This document shows positions 11,011 through 21,941 of a DNA stretch of 64,000 bases, in pieces; the stretch's first letter is position 1; every line of letters starts with the position of its first letter. Source of the stretch: Nothophoma quercina (lineage: Eukaryota; Ascomycota; Dothideomycetes; Pleosporales; Didymellaceae); the NCBI GenBank assembly GCA_021642125.1, contig JAKIXB010000004.1, forward strand, positions 806,001 to 870,000, read 5' to 3'. A model generated the notes under the pieces. The model was given only the letters and a program-made list of their open reading frames with translations, made no database searches and was not told where the DNA came from. A program made the position numbers and the translations under genes.

Positions 11011-11807
11011 ATGTCTCAGAACGACCTTTTCCTCAACCTCCTGCGGCCTGCGGTCCTCCACATCTTGCGCGCGACGGGCTTCCACTATGGCAAACCCTCT
11101 GCCGTTGACACAGTAGTCGACCTGACAGCACGATACCTAACACTACTCGCCGAGCGCACCGCATACAACGCATACTCAAGTCACAACGATCTTGTACCCG
11201 ACATCTCTGATGTGCGCATGGCCATGCAAGACTGCGGCCTGCTAGTACCCACCATGACAGCTGGCGAAGAGCTCTGGAAAGAGTATCTGCGCAAGCCGCT
11301 CGAAGAATACAACGGCGAATCTGGCGCACGGGAGATGGAAGAGCGCAGGCGCGATGCTGAAGACACAGCAGACGTGAACGAATTCATTGAATGGGTCCAA
11401 GGCGAGCAAAACAAGGAGATACGGCGCATAGCAGGCACATACAAGCCGGTTGCTACCAACCCTACGGAACAGCTTGACCAGCTGGAGATGGAGGACTACT
11501 TGAACAGTATGTGGACTGCCACGCTGCTCGCGTTCAACCACTAACCTGGACTGCAGCACTCATGAAGAAACACAGCAAAACCGGTGTCGAATCTCGCTTC
11601 CAAGGGACCGTTCTAGGTATACCACAAGAGACCAAGCCGGTCAAGATTGAAGGTGGTGGACCAGACTCGATTGAGGAATGGAATCGCAGAACTCGCGAGA
11701 AATCGCTGGAGAAAGCGCTCAAAGCAGCAGAGTCAAAGACAGAGAGCAATGGTACACCGGCGACATCGCGGCAGCAGTCAGAAGATGTGGTTATGGAGAC
11801 GGAGTAA
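11011..11807 (+). CDS. TAF3: TFIID subunit TAF3 (histone-fold, Bromo_TP domain)
   Basis: Two exons (11011-11506 and 11557-11807), joined across a 50 bp GT-AG intron with a CTAAC branch site, encode 248 aa. Residues 5-80 form the bromodomain-associated histone fold: LRPAVLHILRATGFHYGKPS, then VVDLTARYLTLLAERTA and LVPDISDVRMAMQDCG. This fold in TAF3 pairs with TAF10 within TFIID. Charged helical and disordered sequence follows (EEWNRRTREKSLEKALKAA), with an acidic C terminus. Fungal TAF3 proteins are short and lack the PHD finger of animal TAF3, as here. TAF8 also carries this fold, but the short length and composition fit TAF3 better. Confidence 0.8.
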
Positions 11808-12212
11808 AATACCCAGCATTGGATTATCAAACAGCATAGCGCAGGCGTTCAAAGGGGAATTCATCAATTAAGAGGGAGTACTCTGTGCTCAAACAAGGCA
11901 GCAGTTTACGCAAATGCATAAGTAAAGCTCTCCGATACGAACCAACCCCGTGTTCTGGATTACGCGAATCCGCCTGATAAACAAGCCGCAAGCGCGTTTG
12001 CACGAGACCAGGAACGCGCAGTGGGGTGCGATATGAATGACGCCGCCCCGCCTACGTCATTGCTTTCATCGATCAACGACCTCTCTACTTTTCCACAACA
12101 TAACCTCACAGCATTCCATTGACCGGCACCAAACTATACTCGACCTAAAATCGTACTAGCTACATCTTTTCAACGCCTACACAACACCAAGAGACGATAC
12201 AACACCACCACG
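11808..12212 (+). other. Intergenic region, promoter of the small disordered protein gene
   Basis: This stretch contains the TAF3 3' region and the upstream region of the next gene. The last 100 bp are C/A-rich, which is typical of a fungal 5' leader. No other gene is visible. Confidence 0.4.
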
Positions 12213-12829
12213 ATGTCCGCCCTCTCACCCACCGGCCCCTCGCAACCAACCCAAGACCAAGCCTACGAAACCCCCGGCAACCCAGCCTCCGCCAACCCCC
12301 AAGAAAAGGCCACACAAAGTTTTAACGCCTCCGACAACAGCGCCTCCGTCGGCCAACGCATCCCGCAAAAGCAGGCCTCAGACGCCGCAGGCGACCACAA
12401 TGCCAAGTTCGAGGAAGGCGCGGGCGTGCACGGCGCGCCTGCTGGTGAAGAGAGGAAAGGGCTCAGTGAAGAGGATGTAGGACGGCACAACGAGTTGGAT
12501 GGGCAGCAGATGGCAGCGTCAGGGGAGGGGCGAGTGGCGGATGCGGTTGCGAAGGGTGGGAAGGGGATGGGTGGAGGCGGTAGTGAGCCCAGCTTCACGA
12601 GTGATTTGGACAGGTGAGTACGGACGCTGCAAAGACAGCGAGATGATACAAAGGAAGGCAGTGCTGATGATCCAACAGGAAGAAGGCTGAGCAGGCAGAG
12701 GCTCGCGATGCTATCAAGCAGGAGAGGGCTGGTGCTACGCAGGCTGGGGGTGCGGCGGGACAGAGTGGTGGCCCTGCGAACCCTGTTGATCAGGGCAACT
12801 ACCCCAACGGTCCTCCTCTGGCGCAGTAG
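12213..12829 (+). CDS. Small intrinsically disordered hydrophilic protein
   Basis: Two exons (12213-12613 and 12679-12829), joined across a 65 bp GT-AG intron, encode 183 aa. The protein is rich in Gly, Ala, Gln, Asp and Asn and has no hydrophobic core, signal peptide or membrane span. It contains polar segments such as SVGQRIPQKQASDAAGDHNA and ends NYPNGPPLAQ. Such hydrophilic composition is seen in stress-protective proteins, but I recognise no family and assign no function. In-phase splicing and a consistent coding composition support a real gene. Confidence 0.7.
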
Positions 12830-13262
12830 TCAAAGTGAGCGAGGGCAAGCAGAGCGAAAAGCAACAATGATCATACATGAGAGTTTTCTTCACGGCTAGC
12901 CATCATCAGAAGGCATAATGCAATCAGACGATCACACACATCACTCAAATTCCGAACTTGTGGAGTAACGTTGGTATGTACTATAGTACTACGCAGCAAC
13001 GCCTGCGGAACAATAAACGTTGTACAACGGTGAGAACGTGCTCGAAGCGAAGACCGTAATGCGTAACAATAACCCAGTGCCCAATATTTACTTCCTGATG
13101 CGAACCTACCGCAACCATTGGTTGGTGGTCTCAGTCATCGAACGCCGTATGCAGAAACCAGACCCAATAACATCGTTATATACATGAAGAAGACTGCCGA
13201 AGCAAGGCAAGGCCAAGCTTCATAAAAAAGGAGCAAGTACGGTATGGCCCTTGGGGTTGAAC
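12830..13262. other. Convergent 3' intergenic region
   Basis: This is the 3' flank of two convergent genes. It holds no supported open frame and no RNA gene. Confidence 0.4.
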
Positions 13263-15063
13263 CTAAGGGTTCATACCGTAAGCGTCGAACTGAAAGTTGT
13301 TGACCTCGTTGTACGCGGCGAAGCTATTGTCGTCGTACATGATGGGCTCATCAAGAGGTGTTATACTCGCGCTAAGCCCATAGTCGAGAGGGATCTGGGG
13401 CAGCTGTTGCTGCCCAGTGGGGTAAGGCTTGGAGACATCGACCATGTCGAACGTTGTCTCGTAGGGAGCAGCAATCTCGGTTTCGGGAGCACTGTCAGAC
13501 GCGCTCTCGGGAGACTCGGGCTTGTTGGAGACCTCCGTCTCTCTGATCCAGTACTGTTTCAGCCAGTCCATAGCTGGGTGGTCGCCGCCACCGATGCCAC
13601 CGCGCTTCTCGTCGTTCTTGCCCTTCCTACCCCTCTTGCGAGGGTGGAAGTGAGCGCGGCGAAGATGTGCGGCGGCGTTGTAGTATGCACCATAGACCTT
13701 CCCGTTGCGGCAGTGTTTGCAGCTGTCGAGAAAGGTCTTCTGGAAGTCAGGCGCGACGCAGACGTAGCCCTTACGGACGGCAGAGTGTGCGCGAGCAATG
13801 TGGCGATCAAGTTCGTGAGTGCCGCGGAACCCGTCAGGGCGCTCGTTGCAGTGCTGACACATGATCTTAGGGTGTTGAGGGCGAACATAAGGTGTCTTTG
13901 TGATCACACCGACGGTCTTTGATGAGCCGTCTTCAGACTGAATCCTTGTCATCGAAGCATTAGATGACGCAGACAAAGTCTCAGCGGCGATCTCGCTCGC
14001 TTTGGGGGCAAGCGGGCGCGACGCAGCCGCAGCGTTGATCTCACGCTCGCGGCGCGATTGGCGGGAGCAAGTTGACGGCGCCGAAGCGTCGCTCGCGTTG
14101 CTCCTGCTTGAGTGTTGTGAAGTCGACCTCCGCATATCCTCCGCCAGGTACGACTGATCTTGTTGTGGTCCGGAAGAAGCAAGTGCGTGAACACTTGCAG
14201 TGGGTGCAGAAACAGAAAACGCAGGGAACATGACAGTATCACTGGTCGTAGGACCAGCGAATGAAGTAAGGAAAGAGGGATCGAATTTCGATCCCTCAAA
14301 GCAAGAAGCAGAAAAGGAAAGAGCACTATCCTCTGGGAGGATAGGCATGCAAGCAAAATCAGACTGAACACGCAGAGAAGTTTCATCAAGGAAAGAAGTG
14401 TTCAGACTGCTCTGACGACTCATGGAGTTACTTGATTGAGTAACAGGAGTCATCAGCGCAGTCTGAGGTGTGCTGGGCGAAGTGGAACAATCTGACGATT
14501 GACACCATTGAGGGGTTAGTTGCACGTGCATGTTTTGAAAGGGGACTGAAGGCGATGAAGCCTCGATGCAGTTGTTGACATAGTCGCCAGGGGTGTACTC
14601 AACCGTAGTCTCAGGAATGGCCTGGAGACTAGCCTGGTTCCCCGAGTAGAGTGCGTAGTCGCTCGTCGGCTCGTTGGTAGTCGCGGACCAGAGGGCGAAG
14701 TCGCTTGCTGAGCGTTGGAGGTTGATGCTCTCGGGAATGGTGGTCGATCTGGGACGGGAGGCCGGTGCGGATTGGGTGCGGTCCATCTGCTGGAGGTTAG
14801 AACATGGGGAGAGCGACCACCAAAGATGATGTCCATACAGGAAGTTGCGTCAAGTTCGACATGCTGACGGGCATCGTCCTTGGGATCTGGTGGGCCATTG
14901 TCGACTGTGCGGGGTCGTAGGCATTGCTGTGGTACAGGGAGGCGGACCAAGCCTCCTGGCGCTGCTCCTCGGTGAGGTGGGCGTTGCTGACCCAGAAGTC
15001 GAGTTTCGCTTGCTCCGGTATCCCAAAAGCACTACTACTATTATTCATATAGATGTTGGCCAT
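13263..15063 (-). CDS. C2H2-type zinc-finger transcription factor
   Basis: Exon 1 (15063-14839, 75 codons) begins MANIYMNNSSSAFG. A 52 bp GT-AG intron separates it from exon 2 (14786-13263), giving 582 aa. Using the preceding CAG acceptor would add one Gln. Residues about 80-370 are Ser/Thr/Gln-rich and disordered. The DNA-binding part sits near residues 385-465: one finger-like unit MCQHCNERPDGFRGTHELDRH ending IARAH, and a second with CKHCRNGKVYGAYYNAAAHL ending RRAH, followed by the basic stretch HPRKRGRKGK. This paired arrangement occurs in a fungal family of presumed regulators (DUF7896-like). The C terminus is acidic and could act as an activation region. The targets are unknown. Confidence 0.75.
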
Positions 15064-15976
15064 ATTAATGTGGTATTGGGTGGTGGATGTGGTATTGTAG
15101 AAACAAACTGCACGATATTAGCGATCTGCGAACGTTGATGTGCTTTCGTCTGTGCAGTGGATCTTACAATAGAACAACTGGTATATAGTAACCTGGTGTT
15201 ATGAGGCGAATGAGGTTCTTCAACAATGTGAGGCGTGCGATTGAGGAGGATGCAGGCCATGACGGGGAGAATGGGCTTTTAGCACCACACGAATTGCGGC
15301 AGGCGTGATTGATGCGCTGGCTCGAGCGGAGGACTGTCTGACGAGTGCGGGACACGCTGAGCGGGTCGTGACAGGGCCAGGCATCGCTCAGGAGGGCAAC
15401 CCAAGTCGAAGATCACTCTTTTCCGTCTCATGTGTGATTGGATGACAGGAGACGTGCGTGAATGTCATTCGCTGCCTCGCATTTCCTTTGCGGAAGAGCG
15501 CGCGCCGACCCATGTCCGCTTGGCAAGGATCGACCCTATCGTGAGCCCACACTCGGTGAAAGGGCAACAAGTTTCCTGCATCCTCTTCCATTAGGTTAAT
15601 TTCTGCATCAGTGGCAGCGCATCCTCGTCCAGCGACTGTTGCTTTTCGCGCGGCGCCCGCGCCTCTGTCGGATGTTGCAAGGCAGAACGGTCGTCGTCCA
15701 CAAGGGTCTTCAGATCGCACCATGGCCGACTTGTCCTCAACGCCCCGTTGCGACTTAATGCTGCCAATCATGGCCTTTTCGAGGCACACCTTTCGCTCCT
15801 CCTGCTATTGAACGCTTTGGCACATCACAGACTACCTCATTAGGCCAGCTGCGAGTCGTAAAGCGCTTGGCGCGAGATTTCACCGACACAACTCATCTCA
15901 AACACGGCTTACGAGTCTTCAATTTCATTAAGTTTGATTCGATTTCTCCAAACATAGACCGTTTTCTTCTAGCATG
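15064..15976. other. Intergenic region
   Basis: About 0.9 kb holds the promoter of the C2H2 factor and the 3' flank of the next minus-strand gene. A 133-codon open frame on the minus strand (15789-15388) has no motif and a non-coding look. No gene is supported. Confidence 0.4.
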
Positions 15977-17416
15977 TCACGAGCCCTCAGTTTGCTGTTC
16001 TCGGCGTTCGGAAACTTTAAAGCCGGGTGCCGGTGAGAGCAGTCTTCTTGATCTGATTAGCTGGCGCTTTTGTGGGGAGCCTTGTTGCACAGAGGCGCTT
16101 GATGACGCTGATGAGAACGAGAATCTGGACAACATGCTAGAGGCATCTCTCGAGCTGCGCTTGCTTTGCTGACTCCGCGGGCTCAAAGGCTCGAGTTCCA
16201 TCACGTCAAGTTCCGTTTCTTGTAGCGCCTGCGGCAGCCTCTTCAGCCAATACTGGTCCAAGCATTCGTCTGTGACTTCCTCGATCAAACCCATGTCGTC
16301 AAAGAACACGACTATCTCCTCTAGGGCCAGCAAATCGGACGGACGTCGCCCTACGGAATCTATTGCGCTGGCAAATGGGTCTAATGTGGCAACGGAGTCC
16401 TTTCGCAGCAAGGCTGGATGCTTTTCGAGACAAACTGAACCGGGTACGTAGACCCTTGTCTGATACAAGTCCTTGAGGTCCTCAGCTCCGGCAAACCTGT
16501 CGTTTGTAGGTGGCTGTGGCCTTCGAAAGGGCGAGGGCGTCTTTGGTGAAACTGGTGTTGAGGTCCCGCGCCTGCCATTGATTGCGCTCGTCGGCCTGAA
16601 GCGGCCAGGCTGAGGCTGAGGCTCAGATGTTGCGTATAGCTCGACCGGCGTGCCTAACATCGATTGGGGTGACTCGACAAATTGGTCGGGCTCTGATCCC
16701 ACGAAGTCCATCCTCAGCCGGGACAGCTGTTTCTTCTCTAATGTCTCTCTCACCCTTGGTCTGCGGGAGAAGGATGCACTCGAGGGGGCCAGTCTCGACC
16801 CTTCACCATAATTCGCGTCTTCTCTTCTCCAAGATGAGCCTGCCGTCCTTGATCTGTCTTTCTCAAACAATGTTTCGTCTACGCCCAACACTTTCCTAGC
16901 TTTCAAGTCGCTCTCAGATGACAGGTGCCTCGAATACCTCCCTCTTGCTGCGTCTCGCTTCTCCAGCCTTGCACTCATAGCTCTCCTCGGTACTTGAGGT
17001 GCATACTCAGATGAGTTGAACTCACCAGGCGGTGCTGTAGCGGCCTTTTGCCGCATACTTGGTTTCCTCACGATCAACGCGACATCGCTGACGCTCCTCA
17101 ACCGCTGCCTCAGCGACTGTCTTCGTGACGGCGAAGTCACCTTGATAACCGGTGTGTCAGGTGGCGTGTTCGGCATCGCCGGTTGAGGAAACCAGTGCAT
17201 TTCTGGGGCAGGAGCTGTTGGAGTCGGGCCGTCGTCGATATCGTCCTCGCTGTCGGTACTCCTAGAAGAAAAGGACGTAAAGTTTAAGTACGTCCACAGG
17301 CCATCGATGCCGAGTAGCCCAAGCTCGCTGATCTCGCTCGTGGGACGGGCCGCGAAGTTCGCTGATGGTAGCTCATCATCTGGAATGTCGTAGTAGTCCT
17401 CGCCCGTGGTTTGCAT
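15977..17416 (-). CDS. Conserved-looking hypothetical protein with C-terminal helical block
   Basis: Single-exon open frame of 479 aa starting at an ATG (17416). The first 300 residues are polar and disordered (Ser, Pro, Arg) with basic patches. Around residues 360-425 there is an ordered segment, LLALEEIVVFFDDMGLIEEV followed by TDECLDQYWLKRLP, which looks like a compact helical motif. The tail is Ser-rich and basic. I do not recognise a named family. The length, the absence of stops and third-position GC bias make it a convincing gene. Its upstream side borders the accessory island. Confidence 0.7.
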   Translation of the reverse strand: MQTTGEDYYDIPDDELPSANFAARPTSEISELGLLGIDGLWTYLNFTSFSSRSTDSEDDIDDGPTPTAPAPEMHWFPQPAMPNTPPDTPVIKVTSPSRRQSLRQRLRSVSDVALIVRKPSMRQKAATAPPGEFNSSEYAPQVPRRAMSARLEKRDAARGRYSRHLSSESDLKARKVLGVDETLFEKDRSRTAGSSWRREDANYGEGSRLAPSSASFSRRPRVRETLEKKQLSRLRMDFVGSEPDQFVESPQSMLGTPVELYATSEPQPQPGRFRPTSAINGRRGTSTPVSPKTPSPFRRPQPPTNDRFAGAEDLKDLYQTRVYVPGSVCLEKHPALLRKDSVATLDPFASAIDSVGRRPSDLLALEEIVVFFDDMGLIEEVTDECLDQYWLKRLPQALQETELDVMELEPLSPRSQQSKRSSRDASSMLSRFSFSSASSSASVQQGSPQKRQLIRSRRLLSPAPGFKVSERREQQTEGS

Positions 17417-17608
17417 CTTGACGACTCGATTCTGTGCTCAATGGCAGGTGCGCGGAAGACAGTCCGATAGCGCTTGCGCGGTCCTTCGGTAGTATTAGTG
17501 TCATGGTTTTTTGTCTCGTCGTTATAGCGCTGCTTGCAGAGTTGCACGTGTTGGCGCTGACTAGGGCACTGTCAGACCCGACAGGACAAAGAAAGTCATT
17601 GAGGGTGT

Positions 17609-17745
17609 GGGGTGGCTCAGCACCACCACCCCTTCGGGTTGTACAAAGGTATAGCTGTCAAAGCTAACTCTCCGCTATAGCTCTCGGTCCCCGTTTTTGT
17701 ACAGGACGCTTATTTATACTTTGGGGGAGGGTGCTGATACACCCC
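17609..17745. repeat. Candidate MITE with imperfect terminal inverted repeats
   Basis: The left end (17609-17632) and the right end (17723-17745) are imperfect inverted copies of each other; the shared core is GGTGCTGA with flanking GGGG and CACCCC. The inner sequences also match in inverted orientation (a TATAC..TTT block). The total length is about 137 bp with no coding capacity. This is the shape of a non-autonomous DNA transposon. Target-site duplication is not obvious. Confidence 0.35.
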
Positions 17746-17788
17746 TTGCGTACCAGCACGCTCCATTCGCACTTCCACCACAGAACAG

Positions 17789-18513
17789 CTATATTGAATC
17801 AGTTGTAGGGCACGTCGACATCAGAACGAGCTTGTAGAACCTGTTTGTTTCTATTGACCGGCTAGCCCTGATCGCTATTCGAATCTTTACGGCACCCATA
17901 TGGCTCAACGTGAGCAGCTGCCCAACATACTCATCTATTACAGCGCGACCTAAGGCTGGGCATTCTGGCGCTGACGTTGATGTAAAGGGCGCATGGTACG
18001 AGAATATTCCATCGAGGTAGATGGAAGTAGCAAAGTAGCATGTAAATGCCATCTTCGTGTCATCGTCAGTGTTCGCGAAGGAATGGAAGTTCGAAGACCA
18101 ATGGAGAAGGGCAGATTTCAGACTGAATCCCTCCTCAGCCAATGATTTTGCAGACTTGAGCATCGTCTGTTGAGGCATGCCCTCAACATCGGAGACAAAG
18201 TGGAGAACTCGTATACCCAGATCCACAAGCTGTGGTAGTATATCGAGCAACACCTCGATTGGTGCTCGAGAACTTGTGTTCTGGCGCCAGTATGTCTCGA
18301 TCGCGACTGTCCACTCCGGCTCGGCAGGAAAAGTGGATTCGGTGTATGCCAGCGCGCGTACAATCTCAAACATCCGTGCACTAAAGAAGAAAGTCTGATG
18401 TTGTTTATCTGCATCGGTCGAACGGATGAGCACATTGGGCCCTTGCAAACGCAAGATTATCTGCTCTGCGATTGGGGATTTGCAATTAGACCAAGCTTCG
18501 CCCACACTGCTCT
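17789..18513 (-). pseudogene. Fragment of a Zn2Cys6-type regulator (Fungal_trans_2 domain)
   Basis: Reading on the minus strand from about 18510, the frame encodes the middle of a fungal-specific transcription factor domain, including FFFSARMFEIVRALAYTEST, which matches the MFEI.RAL.YTE block of this family. The Zn2Cys6 finger and about 150-200 N-terminal residues are missing. Upstream of about 18510 the same frame only runs antisense to the esterase fragment. The C terminus stops early after a segment (residues encoded near 17880-17789) that no longer resembles the family. I read it as a gene relic truncated at both ends. A drastically shortened functional protein is possible but unlikely. 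Confidence 0.6.
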
Positions 18514-19311
18514 TTGCAGGACGCCCCCCTTCCTCTAGTCCTATCTTCGGGCGCCCTTGGTACTTCGCGAACGCTCTGCAGCGGTATGTTGCAGTCAGTC
18601 GCCGCAGCTGGGTACCTGGTAGTGTCCATCGATCACCCTTATGACGCCGACATCGTCGAGTTTCCAGATGGAACCACCTGCAAAGGTGCCAATCTCGACG
18701 GGGATGAGCACATTGACATGGCACTCGCCACACGTGTGGATGACATTACTTTCGTCTACCAGCAGATAAACAATATCCCTTTCACACGAACGTTCCTGCC
18801 GAGTCCCGGTACGAAGTATGGAGGTCCGGCTCGAAAGACGGCAGTCGTGGGACACTCTTTTGGAGGTGCGGCGGCGGCGGCGGCGGGAATGCTGGCCAAT
18901 CCAGCGATTCTTGGTGGTGTGAACCTTGACGGTACGATGTTCGGAGATGTTGTTGAAATCGGACTCGATCGGCCCTTCATGCTCATAGGCCATGAGAATA
19001 AGACGCAAGACACTGATACGTCATGGAAGGCGGTTTGGCCGAAACCGACTGGATGGAAGCGAGAGTTCGAGATCAAAAAAGCGGCGCACTACAGTTTCTC
19101 GGATCTACCACTTGTGACCGAGGTGCTCGGTCTGCAAAAGCACTTGTCGCCTGAGTTAGGTCAGGTCCTTGGTACTGTCGAAGGCAGCAGAATGGCGAAC
19201 TTGACAGTATCCTATATTACCACATTTCTCGACTTCGTCCTGAAGGGTAAGCCTGATGAATCTTTGCTACATAGCGGGGACTTTCCTGAGATCGTCCTAC
19301 ACGCAGTGTAG
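18514..19311 (+). pseudogene. 5'-truncated PAF-acetylhydrolase-like esterase
   Basis: The frame encodes the C-terminal 260 or so residues of a platelet-activating-factor acetylhydrolase-like alpha/beta hydrolase. It has an oxyanion-side LSSGALGTSR, then VVSIDHPYDADIVEFPDGTT, a nucleophile elbow GHSFGGA, the acid-side region DRPFMLIGHENK and a histidine in KAAHYSFSD. Family members are secreted enzymes of about 370-400 aa, and the signal peptide and first 100 residues are absent. The open frame starts right after TTTGCAG, which looks like an old intron acceptor, and no upstream exon remains because the sequence there is the regulator fragment on the other strand. The first in-frame ATG lies inside the fold. 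A truncated relic is the best reading. Confidence 0.65.
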
Positions 19312-19667
19312 GAAGGATAAGAGCAGTAATGAAATATTGAGGTGGACTTAAATCGACGGACGACTCACACTGATTGAGAGATGATACGCCGCGTCACAGG
19401 TGTGTATTGCATGAAGAAAGATGGCAGGGACCGAAAGAATACAGCAAGGCACATTCTCAGGATACACACGATGTTACCTTCACCTTGGAGTAGACGTAGA
19501 GAACAGCAGAGTTTGGAGCGTCGTAGTCTACGCCAGCGTCATTTCCCTACTCTTTATGGTCATACGACGCGGAGGCTTCGATAACTGCACTCATTTACTT
19601 CGCTCTTCATACCCTTACTCATACTCCCATTTCAATCGCTGCTCGATCTACGAGGCTGTGTTGCATG
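19312..19667. other. Non-coding stretch in the accessory island
   Basis: The sequence between the esterase relic and the first 2EXR-like relic holds only short open frames with no motif. No gene is supported. Confidence 0.4.
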
Positions 19668-19877
19668 TTACCAAAAATATGTTTCTTGTTGAAGTTGGCG
19701 ACTGGTTTGATCGAGAGCCATGGGGGCTTCATCAGCCAGAAGATGAAGCATGCCACTTAGAGAGAGGGTTATATAAATCGTGTGACCGGCGATGACAACA
19801 TCATAGATCTTGTTGCGAAGCTCAGCCGGCGGGCGTAGAAAGCGAGGCTCCGCCTGATTGAGGAGAGTGCCCGATTT
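19668..19877 (-). pseudogene. 2EXR/F-box-like protein fragment
   Basis: After a clear acceptor (TTATCAG at 19880-19878), a 69-codon segment reads NQAEPRFLRPPAELRNKIYD, the family hallmark, and later QTSRQLQQETYFW, where a stop follows directly. Intact relatives continue for another 100-130 residues. A donor-like GTAAGC lies about 45 bp upstream in matching phase, but that exon has no ATG. This looks like a 5' relic of one family member. Confidence 0.5.
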
Positions 19878-20124
19878 CTGATAAGAGATAGGGAGAGACC
19901 ACACATTAGACGACAGCTTACGTGGCGTTGTGATCGATGCTGGCCAGGAACATGGTTGAGATTGAGCGACAAATGAGTTGAATTGCGGAAGACTTCGGAG
20001 CTCGTTTGCAGTGATCGAAAGGGATAGCAATACGAGTTAGTGTGACGCGCTTTGCGCCCCCCTTCCTACTTGCACCCATGGTCCAGCGTATCCGCGCACA
20101 ATACTCTGCCAGTCTCTAACAAGT

Positions 20125-20874
20125 TCATTTTTCGTCCCATGGAGTTCTTTGCGAAGACTTGCTTGGGCAAGTTGACACATGTTGAAGGCCGATGCAGCTG
20201 CATTGCTGAATCTCAAGCACAAGCCTGATCTCCTTCCCTCGTCTACTTTTACTCTCATCGAGCACTTCCCTCATCAGACGCAGGACATCTATGCAATACA
20301 TGTTTCCCTCATGGGGCACACCACAGATGGTGATCTCTTCTAGCTTTGGCAACTCCCTGAGCACGCGTAGGATCCTTCTCATGAGGTTGTTTAAGAAAGG
20401 TACGCGGATCCCAGTCTCGATGATCATCCTGTCCGGTACGACGTGAATGTGCTTGATCAAATGAGCCTTGGTATTGCGGTGCTTTAGGAAGGTATCTAAG
20501 ACACCCGGCTCTCCTCGGAAAGTGTTGAGTGTCCAAGTCAAGTCTCCGACCTCGTGATGGATTTGGCGACAGGTTCCACGAAAACGTACTAGAGAGATGT
20601 CCCGGGAGGTAATGAGAGAATTAGGATCAACATTGAGGCTGGCCTCATCCCCACATGCGAACCGCAGACCAGGGGTCATCTGGTGGACAGTCCAGATCAG
20701 ATGATTACCAACAGCCAAAGCGAGTATTCTGTTGCGCAACTCGGCCGGGAGACGTAGTAGGGGAGATTTATCATGATTACGGACAGTCGTCGCTTGTAGA
20801 TCGCGCTGAGTTCGACTCTCGGGTCAGTATTCTCGCAAAACCTTGGAGCCGAACACGTACTCCGTCTCCCACAT
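20125..20874 (-). CDS. 2EXR/F-box-like small protein
   Basis: A short first exon (20874-20861, MWETD) joins across a 45 bp intron to exon 2 (20815-20125), giving 234 aa. The phase matches exactly. The hallmark SPLLRLPAELRNRILALAVG appears near residue 20, followed by RGTCRQIHHEVGDLTWTLNTF, the usual second block (CRQ..xE). A leucine-rich stretch, LRVLRELPKLEEITICGVPH, comes after. This architecture is common in expanded fungal families (2EXR/DUF7730-like) with an F-box-like N-terminal helix pair. Their biochemical role is unknown. The start exon is tentative. Confidence 0.6.
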
Positions 20875-21214
20875 TGAAAGCGCTGAGAATAGGTAGGTTA
20901 GTGGCTCGTCTACTGAGTCTGTTTCAGGCATGGGTAAGGGATAACGTGAAGAGTTTAAGTAGAGAGCTTTACGTCAAGAAAATCTGGAGATCACGACTGC
21001 TTGTCCTGCTCAACACATTGGCGGGCAAATAAGTGCGGATCTAAACAGTGCGGGGTATGCGCCCTCCGGATTACAATGCAAAGTATACTCTACCTTCAGT
21101 GTCTATGACCTCATGAGTGCAGCACTCGTATGTCGATTCGCGCTTGCTGACCCTTTGTCTATCCAATCAGTGTCACACATGCAGATCTGGTAGCGCAAAC
21201 ACGGATCGAGTCTA

Positions 21215-21941
21215 TCAACCTATCTGTTGGTCACTCTTGGTCGCCCTGATTCGACCTTCGCTTCCGAAACTCTCCATAACAATCTGCACGTGTTGCCCTT
21301 CCCTATCCTGCTCTAACACACGCCTCATCTCTGCTAGGACAGCATGCTCAATAAGAGCAGTAGGCATTTCAGACTCTGGTAAGGTGATCGGAATCATTCT
21401 CAGCCTCTTCAGCGGTCGTAGAGCAATCAGAACATCCTTTGGTTCGGCAGTAAGACTGAAGGGATCAACCGGTATTGCACCCTTCGAGATGACAGTGTCG
21501 AAGCGGAGACGTATGCTATGTATATAGCTTGTTCTCGTCTTTGGATGCTTAATGAACGCTTCGACTGCGTCTGAACGTCCTTGGAAGGTATTACCGGCGA
21601 ACCACATGCCCATTGTCTCCTGAAGAGTCTGACGACAAGTGCGACGAAGTGCGGCATCCTCGCTGGTGAACAGGTCGAGGTCGACAGTCTTTACATGGTC
21701 CAGTGGGCCTGTGTAGATGAACAATCGCCAGCTGAAAGGATAGTGTAATGACTGTTTCCTCCGCACAATGACTTCCTGCCCACCAAATACATATTGGTAG
21801 ATCGCGATACGCAGTTCAGAAGGAAGTCGCAACAATGGAGAGTGCTTCCAGTTCTCGCTTGATCTACGAAGGTCACTACAATAATGTCCTCATGAAGGAA
21901 TACACGAGCACTTACCGGTGATCGATACATAGCTTCCTCAT
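21215..21941 (-). CDS. 2EXR/F-box-like small protein
   Basis: Exon 1 (21941-21916, MRKLCIDHR) splices across a 52 bp GT-AG intron to exon 2 (21863-21215), giving 224 aa in phase. The hallmark is SPLLRLPSELRIAIYQYVFG, then LRRTCRQTLQETMGMWFAGN, the second family block, and LIALRPLKRLRMIPI. The C terminus EMRRVLEQDREGQHVQIVME resembles the neighbouring paralogue. The frame of exon 1 continues open upstream to 22313, so a longer N terminus is possible. Function unknown. Confidence 0.6.

Noticed and set aside
13263..14786. Start of the C2H2 factor at the Met at 14786
   Set aside because: A well-formed first exon (15063-14839) splices in phase immediately before this Met, so it is internal.
15388..15789. 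133-codon minus-strand open frame
   Set aside because: No recognisable domain and atypical composition; an equally long set of frames overlaps it.
18514..18733. Upstream extension of the regulator fragment's frame on the minus strand to 18733
   Set aside because: This part is antisense to the well-conserved esterase sequence, is Arg/Cys-rich and shows no family similarity.
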